From assembly GCF_014635885.1 (NCBI RefSeq), contig NZ_BMDR01000002.1, positions 448,251 to 512,250 of the forward strand: a DNA stretch of 64,000 nucleotides, read 5' to 3'. The position numbers and the translations under genes were made by a program. Source of the DNA: Acinetobacter vivianii. GTDB taxonomy: Bacteria > Pseudomonadota > Gammaproteobacteria > Pseudomonadales > Moraxellaceae. The notes beneath the pieces are model-generated. The model was not told the origin of the DNA. It made no database searches and saw only the letters and a list, made by a program, of their open reading frames with translations. Of this stretch, positions 1-8,002 are shown piece by piece (positions within the stretch are counted from its first letter, which is position 1; the number at the start of each line of letters is the position of its first letter).

Positions 1-1280
1 GCTAAATCTTCAGGTATCCACGGAATTGTGTAACCTTGCCCGTTGTTATTTGTTTTATTTGTAGTCGTAAAGATACCTGTTTGACCATCAGGCATTCTTT
101 TTATGAATGATTGTTCTTTAGTCAATCCAGAAAGTGGAGAATTATTTTTTTGCCAAATTACTTTGTTTTGCTGATCTAAATCTGCAATATACTCATCGGC
201 TTCACCAGAATCATTATAGGCGATTTGTCGTCCTCTTAAGGGAACTTTGGTGAGTGCATAAGTATGAATCCAGTCTGTTGGGCACCATAAATATGCTTGA
301 TTATCAATTATACGGTAAACACAATCTAAATCATGTAAATCTAATTGATCAAAACTTACTTTTACCCAATCGGCATCAAATTTATGAAGGTGTTCTAAAT
401 CATGAAAGCTTTTTGCATTGGTTGGAATAATCCATTCTTGGGCTTTTTTAACAAAATGGTATTGTAAGCATGGCTTTGTTGTTTCAGAGCGGATTGAGCT
501 AGAGGATATATTTTGTTGATTGAGTAAAAGGGAGAACGGATTTCGAGCATTATCGACTCGTACTATTTCGCCTGTTTCTTCATCTTCAATCGTTAAATCA
601 TTATCAATAATATAATCTAAGAATTCATTGACATAAACAACGAGTTTCCTCCTCATCGGTTCTGATTCTATATTTTCAAGAATATCTCGAAAGGGTTTTA
701 CATCGAATTTTTCCTGTATAAGAAAAGCATGTGGTGTTTTGCTTTTATCAAATTGTTCAATATAAAGTCGAACGAAACGACAGAGCTGAGTTTCTTTAGT
801 GCCTCCGCCACGTGCTTTAGTCATAAACTCTTTGATCTTAATTGCCCAAGTGACATAGTCAGAAGAAATAAAATCGGGCTTAAACGGTTCTGTTTTACCT
901 AAAAATTTATACCAGTTTTCCCATTCATTTGGATATGCAGTTTGTGGATCAAGTGGAAGACTTAGATCATTTAATTTTAAAATAAAAGCTTTGTATTCTT
1001 TAATATTTTTAAGATTTTTATTTTCAATCAAATTTTTTAGTTCGGCATATGAAATAAAATCAGCTATTTCAAAAAAATCTTTATAGCTAATCCATTCGTC
1101 ATAAATTCTTTCGGGATGAGCAGGTAGCCCATATTCTCTATATTTCTGTTTATAGAGTACTGAGTTTGTAATACCTTCATTTTTACAAAATTGTTTTAAA
1201 GAATCTAAGCTAGGAAAAGTCGAAAACTCTTTATTTAATCTTTTACTTTCAATTTGTCTGATTGCTTGAGGTTTAATCAT
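1..1280 (-). CDS. gmtZ: GmtZ-like (VPA1269-type) mobile-element protein, N-terminal part
   Basis: An open frame starts at ATG 1280 and runs off the left edge without a stop (426 codons visible), so the C-terminus is missing. The start overlaps the stop of the recombinase gene by ATGA, which implies translational coupling. Residues 51-70 and 107-127 are two diverged copies of one module, each with a P-x-x-P...Y...EW...(W/Y)...(F/L) pattern; such repeats occur in large integrase-associated proteins of the VPA1269 family. In gamma-mobile-trio elements a tyrosine recombinase (GmtY) is followed by this kind of protein (GmtZ) and then GmtX. The name rests on arrangement and remembered family features, not on a search. 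Its biochemical role is unknown to me. Confidence 0.7.
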   Translation of the reverse strand, partial: MIKPQAIRQIESKRLNKEFSTFPSLDSLKQFCKNEGITNSVLYKQKYREYGLPAHPERIYDEWISYKDFFEIADFISYAELKNLIENKNLKNIKEYKAFILKLNDLSLPLDPQTAYPNEWENWYKFLGKTEPFKPDFISSDYVTWAIKIKEFMTKARGGGTKETQLCRFVRLYIEQFDKSKTPHAFLIQEKFDVKPFRDILENIESEPMRRKLVVYVNEFLDYIIDNDLTIEDEETGEIVRVDNARNPFSLLLNQQNISSSSIRSETTKPCLQYHFVKKAQEWIIPTNAKSFHDLEHLHKFDADWVKVSFDQLDLHDLDCVYRIIDNQAYLWCPTDWIHTYALTKVPLRGRQIAYNDSGEADEYIADLDQQNKVIWQKNNSPLSGLTKEQSFIKRMPDGQTGIFTTTNKTNNNGQGYTIPWIPEDL

Positions 1281-2587
1281 TTAATCGCTCTCAACTTTTC
1301 TTGGACTTCTTCAATTGTTGGTTTGATATAAACAAGGCATGATGTTGGACTTTTATGATGCATAGCTTTTTGAATTTCGACTTGATTTAAACCAGCCTGA
1401 CGCGCACGAAATCCATATGCATGACGATGACCATGCTCAGTCGTACCAAGAGATTTTTTGCAAATTAGCCCGATGCGCTCTACTGCACGTTTGTGCAGGC
1501 GTTGAAAGTTTTTTATAGTTTCAGGCTCACCTAAATTATTTGTAAATGCAAAAGGATGTGGATTACTTTTCAGCGGCTCTACACGCTGATATTTGAGATA
1601 GTTTGCCCAAATTAATAAGAAATCTTTAGCTTTTTCAGGTGGGTTAAATACAACCTCAAAGTAACCTTGTTTAGATGTAAGTAATGGGGACTTCCATCCT
1701 GCATATAAACGTTCGGTAAATAGATAGTTATTTCTAGGCTTCAACGATGTTTTGGATAAAAGAAATTCACGTCTATTTTTGAAATGAGGGTCTGGAGCTA
1801 GACCTACTTCAGGATGATAAACACGAACAAGAGCTTCTTGCGGACGGTTTGGGTTTAATGTGATATCTGAAGTGTAAATATGAAAAATTTCACTTTTCCT
1901 AAGTCCACCGTAATTCATCAACATCGTAATCGCTTGGGATTTATAGTCATATTTTCCATTTTTTTCGAACCCCAAGTAAATCAATCTTTCAATTTGATCT
2001 TCAGGGAAACGAACTGCATATTCAAAATCAATCAGGTCTTCATTGAACGATCCAACCAAACGAACTTGCTGCTGTGATAAATCTCTTTTAGTTAAATGAT
2101 TTAGAAAGACATTTGCTTGTTTATGATAATAAGCGCACCAATTTAGACGCTCTTCATAACTTGTGGCTTTGCGAAATGGATTTACACGAATTGTTGAATG
2201 TTCATCCTGTGAAGTCAGAAAATCAGTGTAATGGGTAATATGAAATAGTAGATTATTGGTATCTCTGACTGTGCGCGGCCGCCAATAAAGATCAAGAGAA
2301 TCTGTACGGGTTGTTGGGTCAATTGTGCCTGTGATTAATGCTTCGGTGAAAGCTTTGAGTAATTTAGTAGCATTCTCAATTTGTGGAACTGAATTTATAT
2401 ACTTCAATAAAAGTTTAAGTGCATAACAAGATCTTTCTTTCCATGATTCACTTTTTGAATTAAACCAAGCCAAATAGCGCAAATGAGAAATGATGACTCC
2501 TTTCTCAGTCAAGAGGCAAGGCAAGACCAAGGTAGTTTGAGTAGAACAATCTTTGTAATTTACATAAATTTTCTTAATGTAAGCCAT
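1277..2587 (-). CDS. gmtY: Tyrosine recombinase, GmtY-like
   Basis: 436 aa with the tyrosine-recombinase catalytic set in the C-terminal half: Arg230 in YGGLRKSE, His385-Gly-His-Arg388-His389 (the HxxRH box), His411 in MHHKS and the probable nucleophile Tyr420 in SCLVYIKP. The N-terminal ~200 residues would hold the core-binding domain. It would cut and join DNA to integrate or excise the element. It reads away from the truncated greB only 108 bp away, as expected for an integrase at the end of an integrated element, and it overlaps the GmtZ-like gene. Calling it GmtY rather than a generic integrase is inference from that partner and from its length. Confidence 0.8.
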   Translation of the reverse strand: MAYIKKIYVNYKDCSTQTTLVLPCLLTEKGVIISHLRYLAWFNSKSESWKERSCYALKLLLKYINSVPQIENATKLLKAFTEALITGTIDPTTRTDSLDLYWRPRTVRDTNNLLFHITHYTDFLTSQDEHSTIRVNPFRKATSYEERLNWCAYYHKQANVFLNHLTKRDLSQQQVRLVGSFNEDLIDFEYAVRFPEDQIERLIYLGFEKNGKYDYKSQAITMLMNYGGLRKSEIFHIYTSDITLNPNRPQEALVRVYHPEVGLAPDPHFKNRREFLLSKTSLKPRNNYLFTERLYAGWKSPLLTSKQGYFEVVFNPPEKAKDFLLIWANYLKYQRVEPLKSNPHPFAFTNNLGEPETIKNFQRLHKRAVERIGLICKKSLGTTEHGHRHAYGFRARQAGLNQVEIQKAMHHKSPTSCLVYIKPTIEEVQEKLRAIK

Positions 2588-2695
2588 ATACTATTTAGTA
2601 TGAAGTATGGGGTTTTTATAATTAAAAATTATCATTATTTGATCAATTGTCAATGTAAAATGTTAGAAATAGTATGTTTTAAGGTGGGGTTATAA
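2588..2695. other. Element end between gmtY and greB junction; promoter and possible recombinase sites
   Basis: A 108-bp AT-rich gap joins the start of the recombinase gene to the first recognisable greB codon. It carries atactatt (2588-2595), agtat (2597-2601) and the inverse aatagtat (2668-2675), three related half-sites that could be recombinase arm sites or an autoregulatory operator. The greB reading frame meets a TAA at 2693-2695 directly before homology starts, so the junction lies at or just left of 2696. The exact crossover cannot be set without the empty site or the left end. Confidence 0.45.
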
Positions 2696-3043
2696 TACCA
2701 GTACAATAAACAGTTACTTCGAAAAATAGACCGTCGTGTCCGCTATTTAGGCAAACGTCTAGAAGAATTAAAAATTGTAGATTATGTGCCTGAGCAAGAA
2801 GGCAAGGTTTATTTTGGTGCTTGGGTAGAAATCGAAAATGATGCTGGCGAGCAAAAAAAATTGCGTCTTGTGGGTGTCGATGAAATCTATGACCACCATC
2901 CTCAACATATTTCGATTGAGTCACCGATGGCACGTGCATTGTTGGGTAAACAGGTTGATGATGAAGTGGAAGTGCATACACCATTGGGCAAAAAATTGTG
3001 GTATATCAACTCAATTCGCTATGAAAAGCCTGAAAATTCGTAA
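2696..3043 (+). pseudogene. greB: greB, 5'-truncated by element insertion
   Basis: In frame from 2696 the sequence encodes YQYNK, then IDRRVRYL, then a typical GreB C-terminal domain (EGKVYFGAWVEIEN, ISIESPMARALLGK) to a TAA at 3041-3043. GreB binds in the RNA polymerase secondary channel and stimulates cleavage of backtracked transcripts. In E. coli GreB the conserved acidic tip (D and E of GDRSENAD) sits just before YQYNK, so this remnant has lost the first coiled-coil strand and the catalytic tip. A GTG at 2786 could start a C-terminal fragment, which would not be a working GreB. The 5' part presumably lies beyond the other end of the element. Confidence 0.85.
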
Positions 3044-3139
3044 AAGTACAGCTTGTTGATTTTATTTTGAGCATTTGATGCAGGTTTTTAAATAAAAGAT
3101 TTGCCAAGTCGAACTTTTATTTATATGATAGCCGCCATT

Positions 3140-3229
3140 GGAAGCGTGGCAGAGCGGTTTAATGCACCGGTCTTGAAAACCGACGAGGGTGTGAGTCCTC
3201 CGTGAGTTCGAATCTCACCGCTTCCGCCA
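3140..3229 (+). tRNA. tRNA-Ser(UGA)
   Basis: A 90-nt cloverleaf with a 7-bp acceptor stem (ggaagcg/cgcttcc), encoded gcca 3' end, a long class II variable arm, and the anticodon loop cttgaaa giving anticodon TGA. It serves UCN serine codons. It follows the greB remnant by about 100 bp. Confidence 0.95.
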
Positions 3230-3235
3230 AATACG

Positions 3236-3268
3236 AAAAAGCCCTTGTGAAAACAAGGGCTTTTTTCT
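3236..3268. terminator. Bidirectional rho-independent terminator
   Basis: Stem gcccttgt (3241-3248) / acaagggc (3253-3260) with a GAAA loop, preceded by A5 and followed by T6. It can terminate the tRNA-Ser transcript and, on the minus strand, the exporter gene ending at 3280. Confidence 0.85.
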
Positions 3269-3279
3269 TATCTGATGAT

Positions 3280-3876
3280 TTAGAACAATAATTTAGTGGC
3301 AATCGCCCACATTATGATACCGACCAGCACATCTAGAATTTTCCATGAAACGGCTTTCTTAAATAAAGGTAGCAATACTTTTGCACCGTAACCGAGAGCA
3401 AAGAAGAAAATCCATGAAGCCAGAATAGTGCCTGCTGCAAATAAATAGATCTGATCTGCAAACTGCACAGAAATAGAACCTACTAGAATCACGGTATCCA
3501 AGTACACATGTGGGTTCAGCCAGGTAAAGGCAAGACACATACCTATAATTTTAAGTAGTGAGTCTTTTTCAATTTCACTTGGATTGAGTCCAGCATTATT
3601 GTGAATGGCTGAATAAAAATTTCTGAGTCCATAGAGAAATAAGAATGCTGCACCAAAATATTTTGCAAGCGTGACAATTAAAGGATAATCGACAACAATT
3701 TTCGAGAAACCAGTCACACCTAAATAGATCAGAATAGAATCAGAAAGTGCACAGATTAAACAGACCCAAAAAACGTGCTGCTGTTTTAAGCCTTGTTTTA
3801 ATACAAAAGCATTTTGTGCGCCAATAGCTAAAATTAAAGAAAAGCCGATACCAAGCCCATAGAAGAATGCGGTCAT
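3280..3876 (-). CDS. argO: LysE/ArgO-family basic amino acid exporter
   Basis: 198 aa, almost wholly hydrophobic with about six membrane segments. The N-terminal GLGIGFSLILAIGAQNAFVLKQG is the hallmark of LysE/ArgO exporters, and WLNPHVYLD in the middle is also typical. The family exports arginine and/or lysine across the inner membrane. A strong GAGGAG ribosome site lies 7 nt before ATG 3876. It is divergent from an ArgP-type LysR regulator, the usual arrangement in which that regulator activates the exporter when basic amino acids are abundant. Which amino acid is exported cannot be read from the sequence. Confidence 0.85.
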   Translation of the reverse strand: MTAFFYGLGIGFSLILAIGAQNAFVLKQGLKQQHVFWVCLICALSDSILIYLGVTGFSKIVVDYPLIVTLAKYFGAAFLFLYGLRNFYSAIHNNAGLNPSEIEKDSLLKIIGMCLAFTWLNPHVYLDTVILVGSISVQFADQIYLFAAGTILASWIFFFALGYGAKVLLPLFKKAVSWKILDVLVGIIMWAIATKLLF

Positions 3877-4094
3877 ATTTTTAGCTCCTCAATAATTGTG
3901 GTAGAGATGGATTTATCTTTCTGGATCCGAGCTGATGCCGTTGATTTAACTTCTGACGGAGCATTCAATCTGATCTTGAAAGAAAGGGAGATTTCGCGTA
4001 TTGAAAATTTATGTTTGCTATTATCTTTTTTAAATTAGAAAAGTCAGTAAAATTAAGATTGTTTTGGGTTACCTAAATTTTTTTAAGGTTTGTG

Positions 4095-4982
4095 ATGCTA
4101 GATACTAAACAATGTGAAGCTTTTTTCGCAGTTGCGGAGAACGGAAGTTTTGAACAGGCGGGGGCACAGCTTTGCATTACCTCTTCTGCTGTCACATTAA
4201 GAGTGCAGGCTTTGGAAAAAGAGTTGGGCAAGCTGTTATTGATCCGTGGTCGTCCTTGTGTGCTTACGCAAGCTGGACAACAGTTATTTGAGCATTTGCA
4301 GCATGTAAAGCGTTTAGAGCAAAACATGCTGCACGATTTGACGGGTGGCGCTGAATCAAACTTTTTTAAGGCGGTGATTGCTTCAAATGCTGATTCTCTA
4401 GCGACATGGTTATTGCCGACCTTAAAAGACGTTCTGATCAAACAGAAAATTGCGCTTGAGATTCGAATAGATGACCAGTCTCATACCTATTCCTTATTAG
4501 AAAAGGGAACGGTCAGTGCCTGTATTTCGATTGAAGATAAGCCGATGCGGGGCTGTCATACTGAATATTTGGGTGTGATGCGTTATCGAATGGTTGCGAC
4601 TCAACAATTTAGTCAAAAATGGTTTGCAGACGGTATTCATCGGGAAAGCTTAAGGACTACACCTGCGATTATCTTTAATGATAAAGATCGTATGCATTTC
4701 GATATTCTGGAAAAAAGTTACGGTCTAATGAAAGGCAGCTATCCTTGTCATTTCATTCCTTCTTCGGAATCTTTTGTGACTGCAATTAAATTGGGACTGG
4801 GCTATGGCATGGTGCCAGCGCTTCAGTTGGTGAGTGAAAATAAAACGGATGCTCTGGTTGAGTTGCTACCAGAAGCGAAAATAGAAGTGCCATTGTATTG
4901 GCATCACTGGAATCAGCAATCCAATCCGTTGCAGCTTTTAACTAAACATATTGTGAGTCACGCAAAGACAATTCTGATCTAA
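4095..4982 (+). CDS. argP: LysR-family regulator, ArgP/LysG type
   Basis: 295 aa. The winged helix-turn-helix occupies residues 1-60 (LDTKQCEAFFAVAENGSF, then SSAVTLRVQALEKELGK), followed by a periplasmic-binding-like effector domain. This N-terminus is characteristic of ArgP/IciA, which senses arginine and lysine. ATG 4095 is preferred over GTG 4092 because TAAGG at 4084-4088 is spaced 6 nt from it. The 218-bp gap to the divergent exporter gene is the likely binding region. The match to ArgP is by family signature; the effector is inferred from the paired exporter. Confidence 0.82.
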   Translation: MLDTKQCEAFFAVAENGSFEQAGAQLCITSSAVTLRVQALEKELGKLLLIRGRPCVLTQAGQQLFEHLQHVKRLEQNMLHDLTGGAESNFFKAVIASNADSLATWLLPTLKDVLIKQKIALEIRIDDQSHTYSLLEKGTVSACISIEDKPMRGCHTEYLGVMRYRMVATQQFSQKWFADGIHRESLRTTPAIIFNDKDRMHFDILEKSYGLMKGSYPCHFIPSSESFVTAIKLGLGYGMVPALQLVSENKTDALVELLPEAKIEVPLYWHHWNQQSNPLQLLTKHIVSHAKTILI

Positions 4983-5040
4983 AAAATATAAAGGTTACTC
5001 TTTTAAGATAAATATTATATATTTTTATGCACCGCATATT

Positions 5041-5069
5041 ATATGAGAATTTTTTAAAAACTCTCATAT
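5041..5069. repeat. 29-bp near-perfect palindrome downstream of argP
   Basis: atatgaga (5041-5048) pairs with tctcatat (5062-5069), and the A/T-rich centre is also nearly self-complementary. It lies 58 bp after the argP stop. There is no GC-rich stem or T-run, so it is a weak terminator at best and could be a protein-binding palindrome. Confidence 0.5.
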
Positions 5070-5084
5070 TGGATTTATATTGAG

Positions 5085-5141
5085 TCGCTTCTAAATAATA
5101 ATCTCAGTATAAAAATATAATGAGACGTTATTTAGAAGCGA
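5085..5141. repeat. Long imperfect inverted repeat, 22/21-nt arms
   Basis: tcgcttctaaataa starts the left arm (5085-5106) and its complement ends the right arm (5121-5141), with one small mismatch/indel near the loop and a 14-nt A/T-rich loop. It lies in the gap between two convergent genes. No clear target duplication flanks it. It could be a transcription-end hairpin or a miniature palindromic element. Confidence 0.6.
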
Positions 5142-5189
5142 TACTGAAAATAGATGAACCTTGTCCTTTATTTTCCGCGCCTTAACTCA

Positions 5190-5525
5190 CTAGAAAATTC
5201 TAGAACTATCGATGTATTGTTTAGAAATATGATTTAAGGCTGTGAGGATTGAAGCTGCATCCTCAGTGGCTAAAGCCGTACTGATTTCCTGCATATAATG
5301 AGTGAGTTGGGCTTTTACCTTGTTTGAAAAATCAGGGGTGACAGGTTGATCTTCGTAGAGCAAAACATAGTTTTTTGTGAAACCATAAACCAGCAATAAA
5401 GCACAATGCTCCAGAGGGTTTTCGGCATTGATAATTGCCTGTTCACATTGGTTTTTTATTTGTTTGTAGGCATCCGTTCCATTTGGAAGTGTTTGAAAGG
5501 TTTCAAAGATCGTTTGGAAAGTCAT
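5190..5525 (-). CDS. Conserved hypothetical protein, 111 aa
   Basis: 111 aa, soluble, predicted mainly helical, without signal peptide or membrane segment. I do not recognise a domain. The middle part (EHCALLLVYGFTKNYVLLYED) is hydrophobic enough to form a helical-bundle core, and the protein ends with a short polar tail. It is a single gene, convergent with argP across the palindromic gap and divergent from a lipoprotein gene. The ATG at 5525 has only a weak ribosome site, so the start is tentative. No function can be proposed. Confidence 0.6.
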   Translation of the reverse strand: MTFQTIFETFQTLPNGTDAYKQIKNQCEQAIINAENPLEHCALLLVYGFTKNYVLLYEDQPVTPDFSNKVKAQLTHYMQEISTALATEDAASILTALNHISKQYIDSSRIF

Positions 5526-5844
5526 TTGAATTACTCGCTCAAAAAGAAAATCTACAGATGAATTGAGTAGAAATCAAGTCATAATTTTGTATTTAAATTA
5601 ATTATTACAAAGTGCTCACATTTAATGGAGTCGGTATTGGCTTATTAAGATAAAAATGAAAATTTTTATATTCTCATTCAAAATTATTATTTTTAGATCA
5701 CTATTGAAAAAATAGCAGAGTAACGTCGAAGTGATCTAAATTTCTTAACATTTCCGATACTAGCTATATACATGCGCTACAAATTAAAAAAAGCTTAAAT
5801 GTGGGAAAATAGAAGGAATTCTTTTATTTTTATTAGTTTAGGTG
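5526..5844. other. Intergenic region with an 11-bp inverted repeat
   Basis: This 319-bp AT-rich gap separates two divergent genes. It has a perfect inverted repeat, tttagatcact (5692-5702) and agtgatctaaa (5730-5740), 27 bp apart, which could be an operator or an RNA hairpin. Nothing coding is seen. Confidence 0.4.
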
Positions 5845-6261
5845 ATGGTTGTGAAGAACATTTTATTACCCGGGATTTTCGCTTTTGCTTTGGTGGGCTG
5901 TACTTCGATAACAACCATGACACCCGCTCAATTTAATCAGTTAAGTGCTACCCAACTACCATTTTCAGGCAGTTGGTCAGGGGAGGCGGGTTCGTCGATG
6001 GCTGTTTTAAATCTGAATCGTCAGGGAAGTGGCGTATTGTGTCTGGACGATCGTAAGGAAGCGATGTCTTATAACGTGAAGTTGGTCGACAATGTGCTTT
6101 ACAGTGATCAAGGCGTGAAATTTAATGTGAAAGCATTAAATAATAGCAATGCAAAAATACGCGTGAGTCTGTTGGGGCTAGGGGTGACATTGGATCTGAA
6201 TAAAGATGATCAGCTCAACAATGTGACACCGCGTTGTAAGTCATTGGTCGCAGGTTCATAA
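5845..6261 (+). CDS. Small lipoprotein, 138 aa
   Basis: The N-terminus has a short basic region, a hydrophobic stretch and a lipobox (ALVGC) giving a lipidated cysteine near residue 19, so this is a membrane-anchored, probably outer-membrane, lipoprotein. The mature part begins with a Thr/Ser-rich linker, then a beta-rich domain (FSGSWSGEAGSSMAVLNL, VRVSLLGLGV-like strands) with two further cysteines (CLDD, RCKS) that could form a disulfide. The start is uncertain among GTG 5842, ATG 5845 and GTG 5851. I know similar small lipoproteins from Acinetobacter genomes but no function. Confidence 0.7.
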   Translation: MVVKNILLPGIFAFALVGCTSITTMTPAQFNQLSATQLPFSGSWSGEAGSSMAVLNLNRQGSGVLCLDDRKEAMSYNVKLVDNVLYSDQGVKFNVKALNNSNAKIRVSLLGLGVTLDLNKDDQLNNVTPRCKSLVAGS

Positions 6262-6322
6262 GCGCGATATCTGATTTTTATGTTGATCGTTTTTAATATT
6301 TTCCGCTGATAACGAGAGTGCC

Positions 6323-6946
6323 ATGTTTTCTCCTTATATTCATGCATTTGCATTGTTTTTCTCACTCTTAAATCCCTTCCTGATGAGTGTTTATATGGTG
6401 GGGATGATCCGCAATACGGATGCCAAAATATTTAGTAAGGCATTGATTCAGGGGAGTTTGATTGCTTTTGGGGTATTTATCCTGTTTGCATGGGGCGGCG
6501 AGAACATTTTTAGTCGCTATTTGAATGTGCGTTTTGAATCTTTTCAAATTTTTGGCGGTTTAATCTTTCTGGTCATTGGCTATCGTTATGTGTTTCAGGG
6601 CGCAGAAACCATTGGTGAAATGCGCGGCGCACCTGAGCATCTGGCGGGCACAATTGCGATGCCTTTTATGATCGGCCCAGGTACGATTAGTGCGGCGGTT
6701 GTAACAGGGGTGAGCATACCTTTTACAGGCGCAATGGCGGTGATCGCATTAACCTTGATTTTGACCTGTAGTATTCTCATCCTGATGAAATTTGGTCACG
6801 ATCACCTTCGCTATAAACATGCCAAATATATTGACCGGTATTTTGATATCGTTGGCCGTTTATCTGCCTTGCTGATTGGTACGATCGCGATTGATATGAT
6901 CGTGAATGGCGTAGTAGGATTGATTCGTTCAGCCAATCTAAGCTAA
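6323..6946 (+). CDS. MarC-family integral membrane protein
   Basis: 207 aa with six hydrophobic segments arranged as two similar halves, the MarC (UPF0056) pattern. Family marks are LNPFLMSVYM in the first segment and AMPFMIGPGTISAAV in the fourth, which resembles the repeated NP-containing half-motif. The protein sits in the inner membrane. MarC proteins were once linked to multiple antibiotic resistance, but no transport substrate is firmly established. It follows the lipoprotein gene by 61 bp and may be co-transcribed with it. Confidence 0.82.
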   Translation: MFSPYIHAFALFFSLLNPFLMSVYMVGMIRNTDAKIFSKALIQGSLIAFGVFILFAWGGENIFSRYLNVRFESFQIFGGLIFLVIGYRYVFQGAETIGEMRGAPEHLAGTIAMPFMIGPGTISAAVVTGVSIPFTGAMAVIALTLILTCSILILMKFGHDHLRYKHAKYIDRYFDIVGRLSALLIGTIAIDMIVNGVVGLIRSANLS

Positions 6947-6976
6947 ACCGCTTAGGATCTGAATTTCTGAAATTGG

Positions 6977-7025
6977 AGCTGTTTTTATATGGGAGAGAAT
7001 GTCAATCTCCCTTGTAGAAACAGCT
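6977..7025 (+). terminator. Two-level hairpin downstream of marC-type gene
   Basis: Outer arms agctgttt (6977-6984) and aaacagct (7018-7025) enclose an inner stem gggaga (6991-6996) / tctccc (7006-7011). There is no strong T-run after it. It may be an intrinsic terminator of poor form or another RNA structure. Confidence 0.35.
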
Positions 7026-7158
7026 TTAATGTCATTATTTCAAATGAATAAATAGACAGATCATAAAAATAATTGATGATGTTTTAGCATTTTGCGCATA
7101 TTTTTATCTGCATGAATAAATGATAATAATGAGGTTGCATTCTTAATGAGCTCTTCTC

Positions 7159-7680
7159 ATGTATCAATTAGATCAAGCGAACCAGGCACCTGACGACCAG
7201 TCAGAGTTGACCATGACCGTTTTGATGACGCCTGATATGGCAAACTTTTCAGGCAATGTTCATGGGGGTACGATCCTCAAGCTGTTAGATCAAGTTGCGT
7301 ATGCTTGTGCAAGTCGATATTCGGGGAGCTATGTGGTGACTTTATCGGTTGACCGCGTAAATTTCAAAGAGCCGATTTATGTGGGTGAACTGGTGACATT
7401 TCTGGCCAGTGTGAACCATGTTGGCCGTACTTCAATGGAAATCGGTATTCGTGTCGAAGCACAGAATATCCAGAATAGAACCATACGCCATACCAATACC
7501 TGTTATTTCACCATGGTCGCAGTTGATGAGCAGCGTAAGCCAAAAGAAGTACCACAATTAAATTTAGATACTGAGTGGAAGCGTTGTCGTTTTGAGGCAG
7601 CAGAGCAACGTAAAGCAACGCGTTTGCAAGAAGTCCATCAACCTTCATGCAGTATGTTTAAAAAGTCAACGCAGTGCTAA
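7159..7680 (+). CDS. Acyl-CoA thioesterase, hotdog fold
   Basis: 173 aa. The sequence has the YciA/BACH-type hotdog signature: MTPDMANFSGNVHGGTILK followed by LDQVAYACASRY, where the Asn/His-Gly-Gly and the Asp of LDQ form the active site. The VDRVNFKEPIYVGELV strand is also typical. These cytosolic enzymes hydrolyse acyl-CoA to free acid and CoA; chain-length preference cannot be told. About 30 residues at the C-terminus are charged and lie outside the fold. The gene is followed by a strong terminator, so it is probably monocistronic. Confidence 0.85.
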   Translation: MYQLDQANQAPDDQSELTMTVLMTPDMANFSGNVHGGTILKLLDQVAYACASRYSGSYVVTLSVDRVNFKEPIYVGELVTFLASVNHVGRTSMEIGIRVEAQNIQNRTIRHTNTCYFTMVAVDEQRKPKEVPQLNLDTEWKRCRFEAAEQRKATRLQEVHQPSCSMFKKSTQC

Positions 7681-7712
7681 TGCTTTAAGTTTTAGATCAT
7701 TTAAAATAAAAA

Positions 7713-7742
7713 ATCGGACCGCAGCATGGTCCGATCTTTTTT
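7713..7742 (+). terminator. Rho-independent terminator of the thioesterase gene
   Basis: Perfect stem atcggacc (7713-7720) / ggtccgat (7728-7735), 7-nt loop, followed by a T-run. Confidence 0.88.
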
Positions 7743-7816
7743 ACATTGGTAATGAAATAAGCGTTAGATCATTACGAATGTTGGTCTAAAGATTTGGAGG
7801 AAATCTTTAGATCTGC

Positions 7817-8002
7817 TTAGTTTGTTGGTGCTGGAGTAGATGCAGGTGCTGTAGCATCAGTTGCAGCTTGAGTACCAGGTTGCTCTTGAGTTGAAACAAC
7901 AACTTGGTCCTGAGTTTGAGCTTGTTCTTCAGCTGTTGCTGCGAATGAAGAAGCTGCTGCAAGAGTAAGAGTTGTTGCAAGAAGAGTTTTGATAAGTTTC
8001 AT
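7817..8002 (-). CDS. Small exported low-complexity protein, 61 aa
   Basis: Starting at ATG 8002 (AAGGA ribosome site 8 nt before it), the protein begins with a clear Sec signal peptide, MKLIKTLLATTLTLAAASSFA, with cleavage after SFA. The mature part is about 40 residues of Gln, Thr, Ala and Pro with a few acids, so it is probably disordered in the periplasm. An upstream in-frame ATG at 8041 lacks a ribosome site and would spoil the signal peptide. No cysteine and no lipobox are present. Its job is unknown; such short Ala/Gln/Thr-rich exported peptides are frequent in Acinetobacter. Confidence 0.7.
   Translation of the reverse strand: MKLIKTLLATTLTLAAASSFAATAEEQAQTQDQVVVSTQEQPGTQAATDATAPASTPAPTN

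Noticed and set aside
2679..2984. 101-aa open frame on the minus strand over the greB remnant
   Set aside because: The plus-strand frame is unmistakably GreB; the antisense frame is a by-product.
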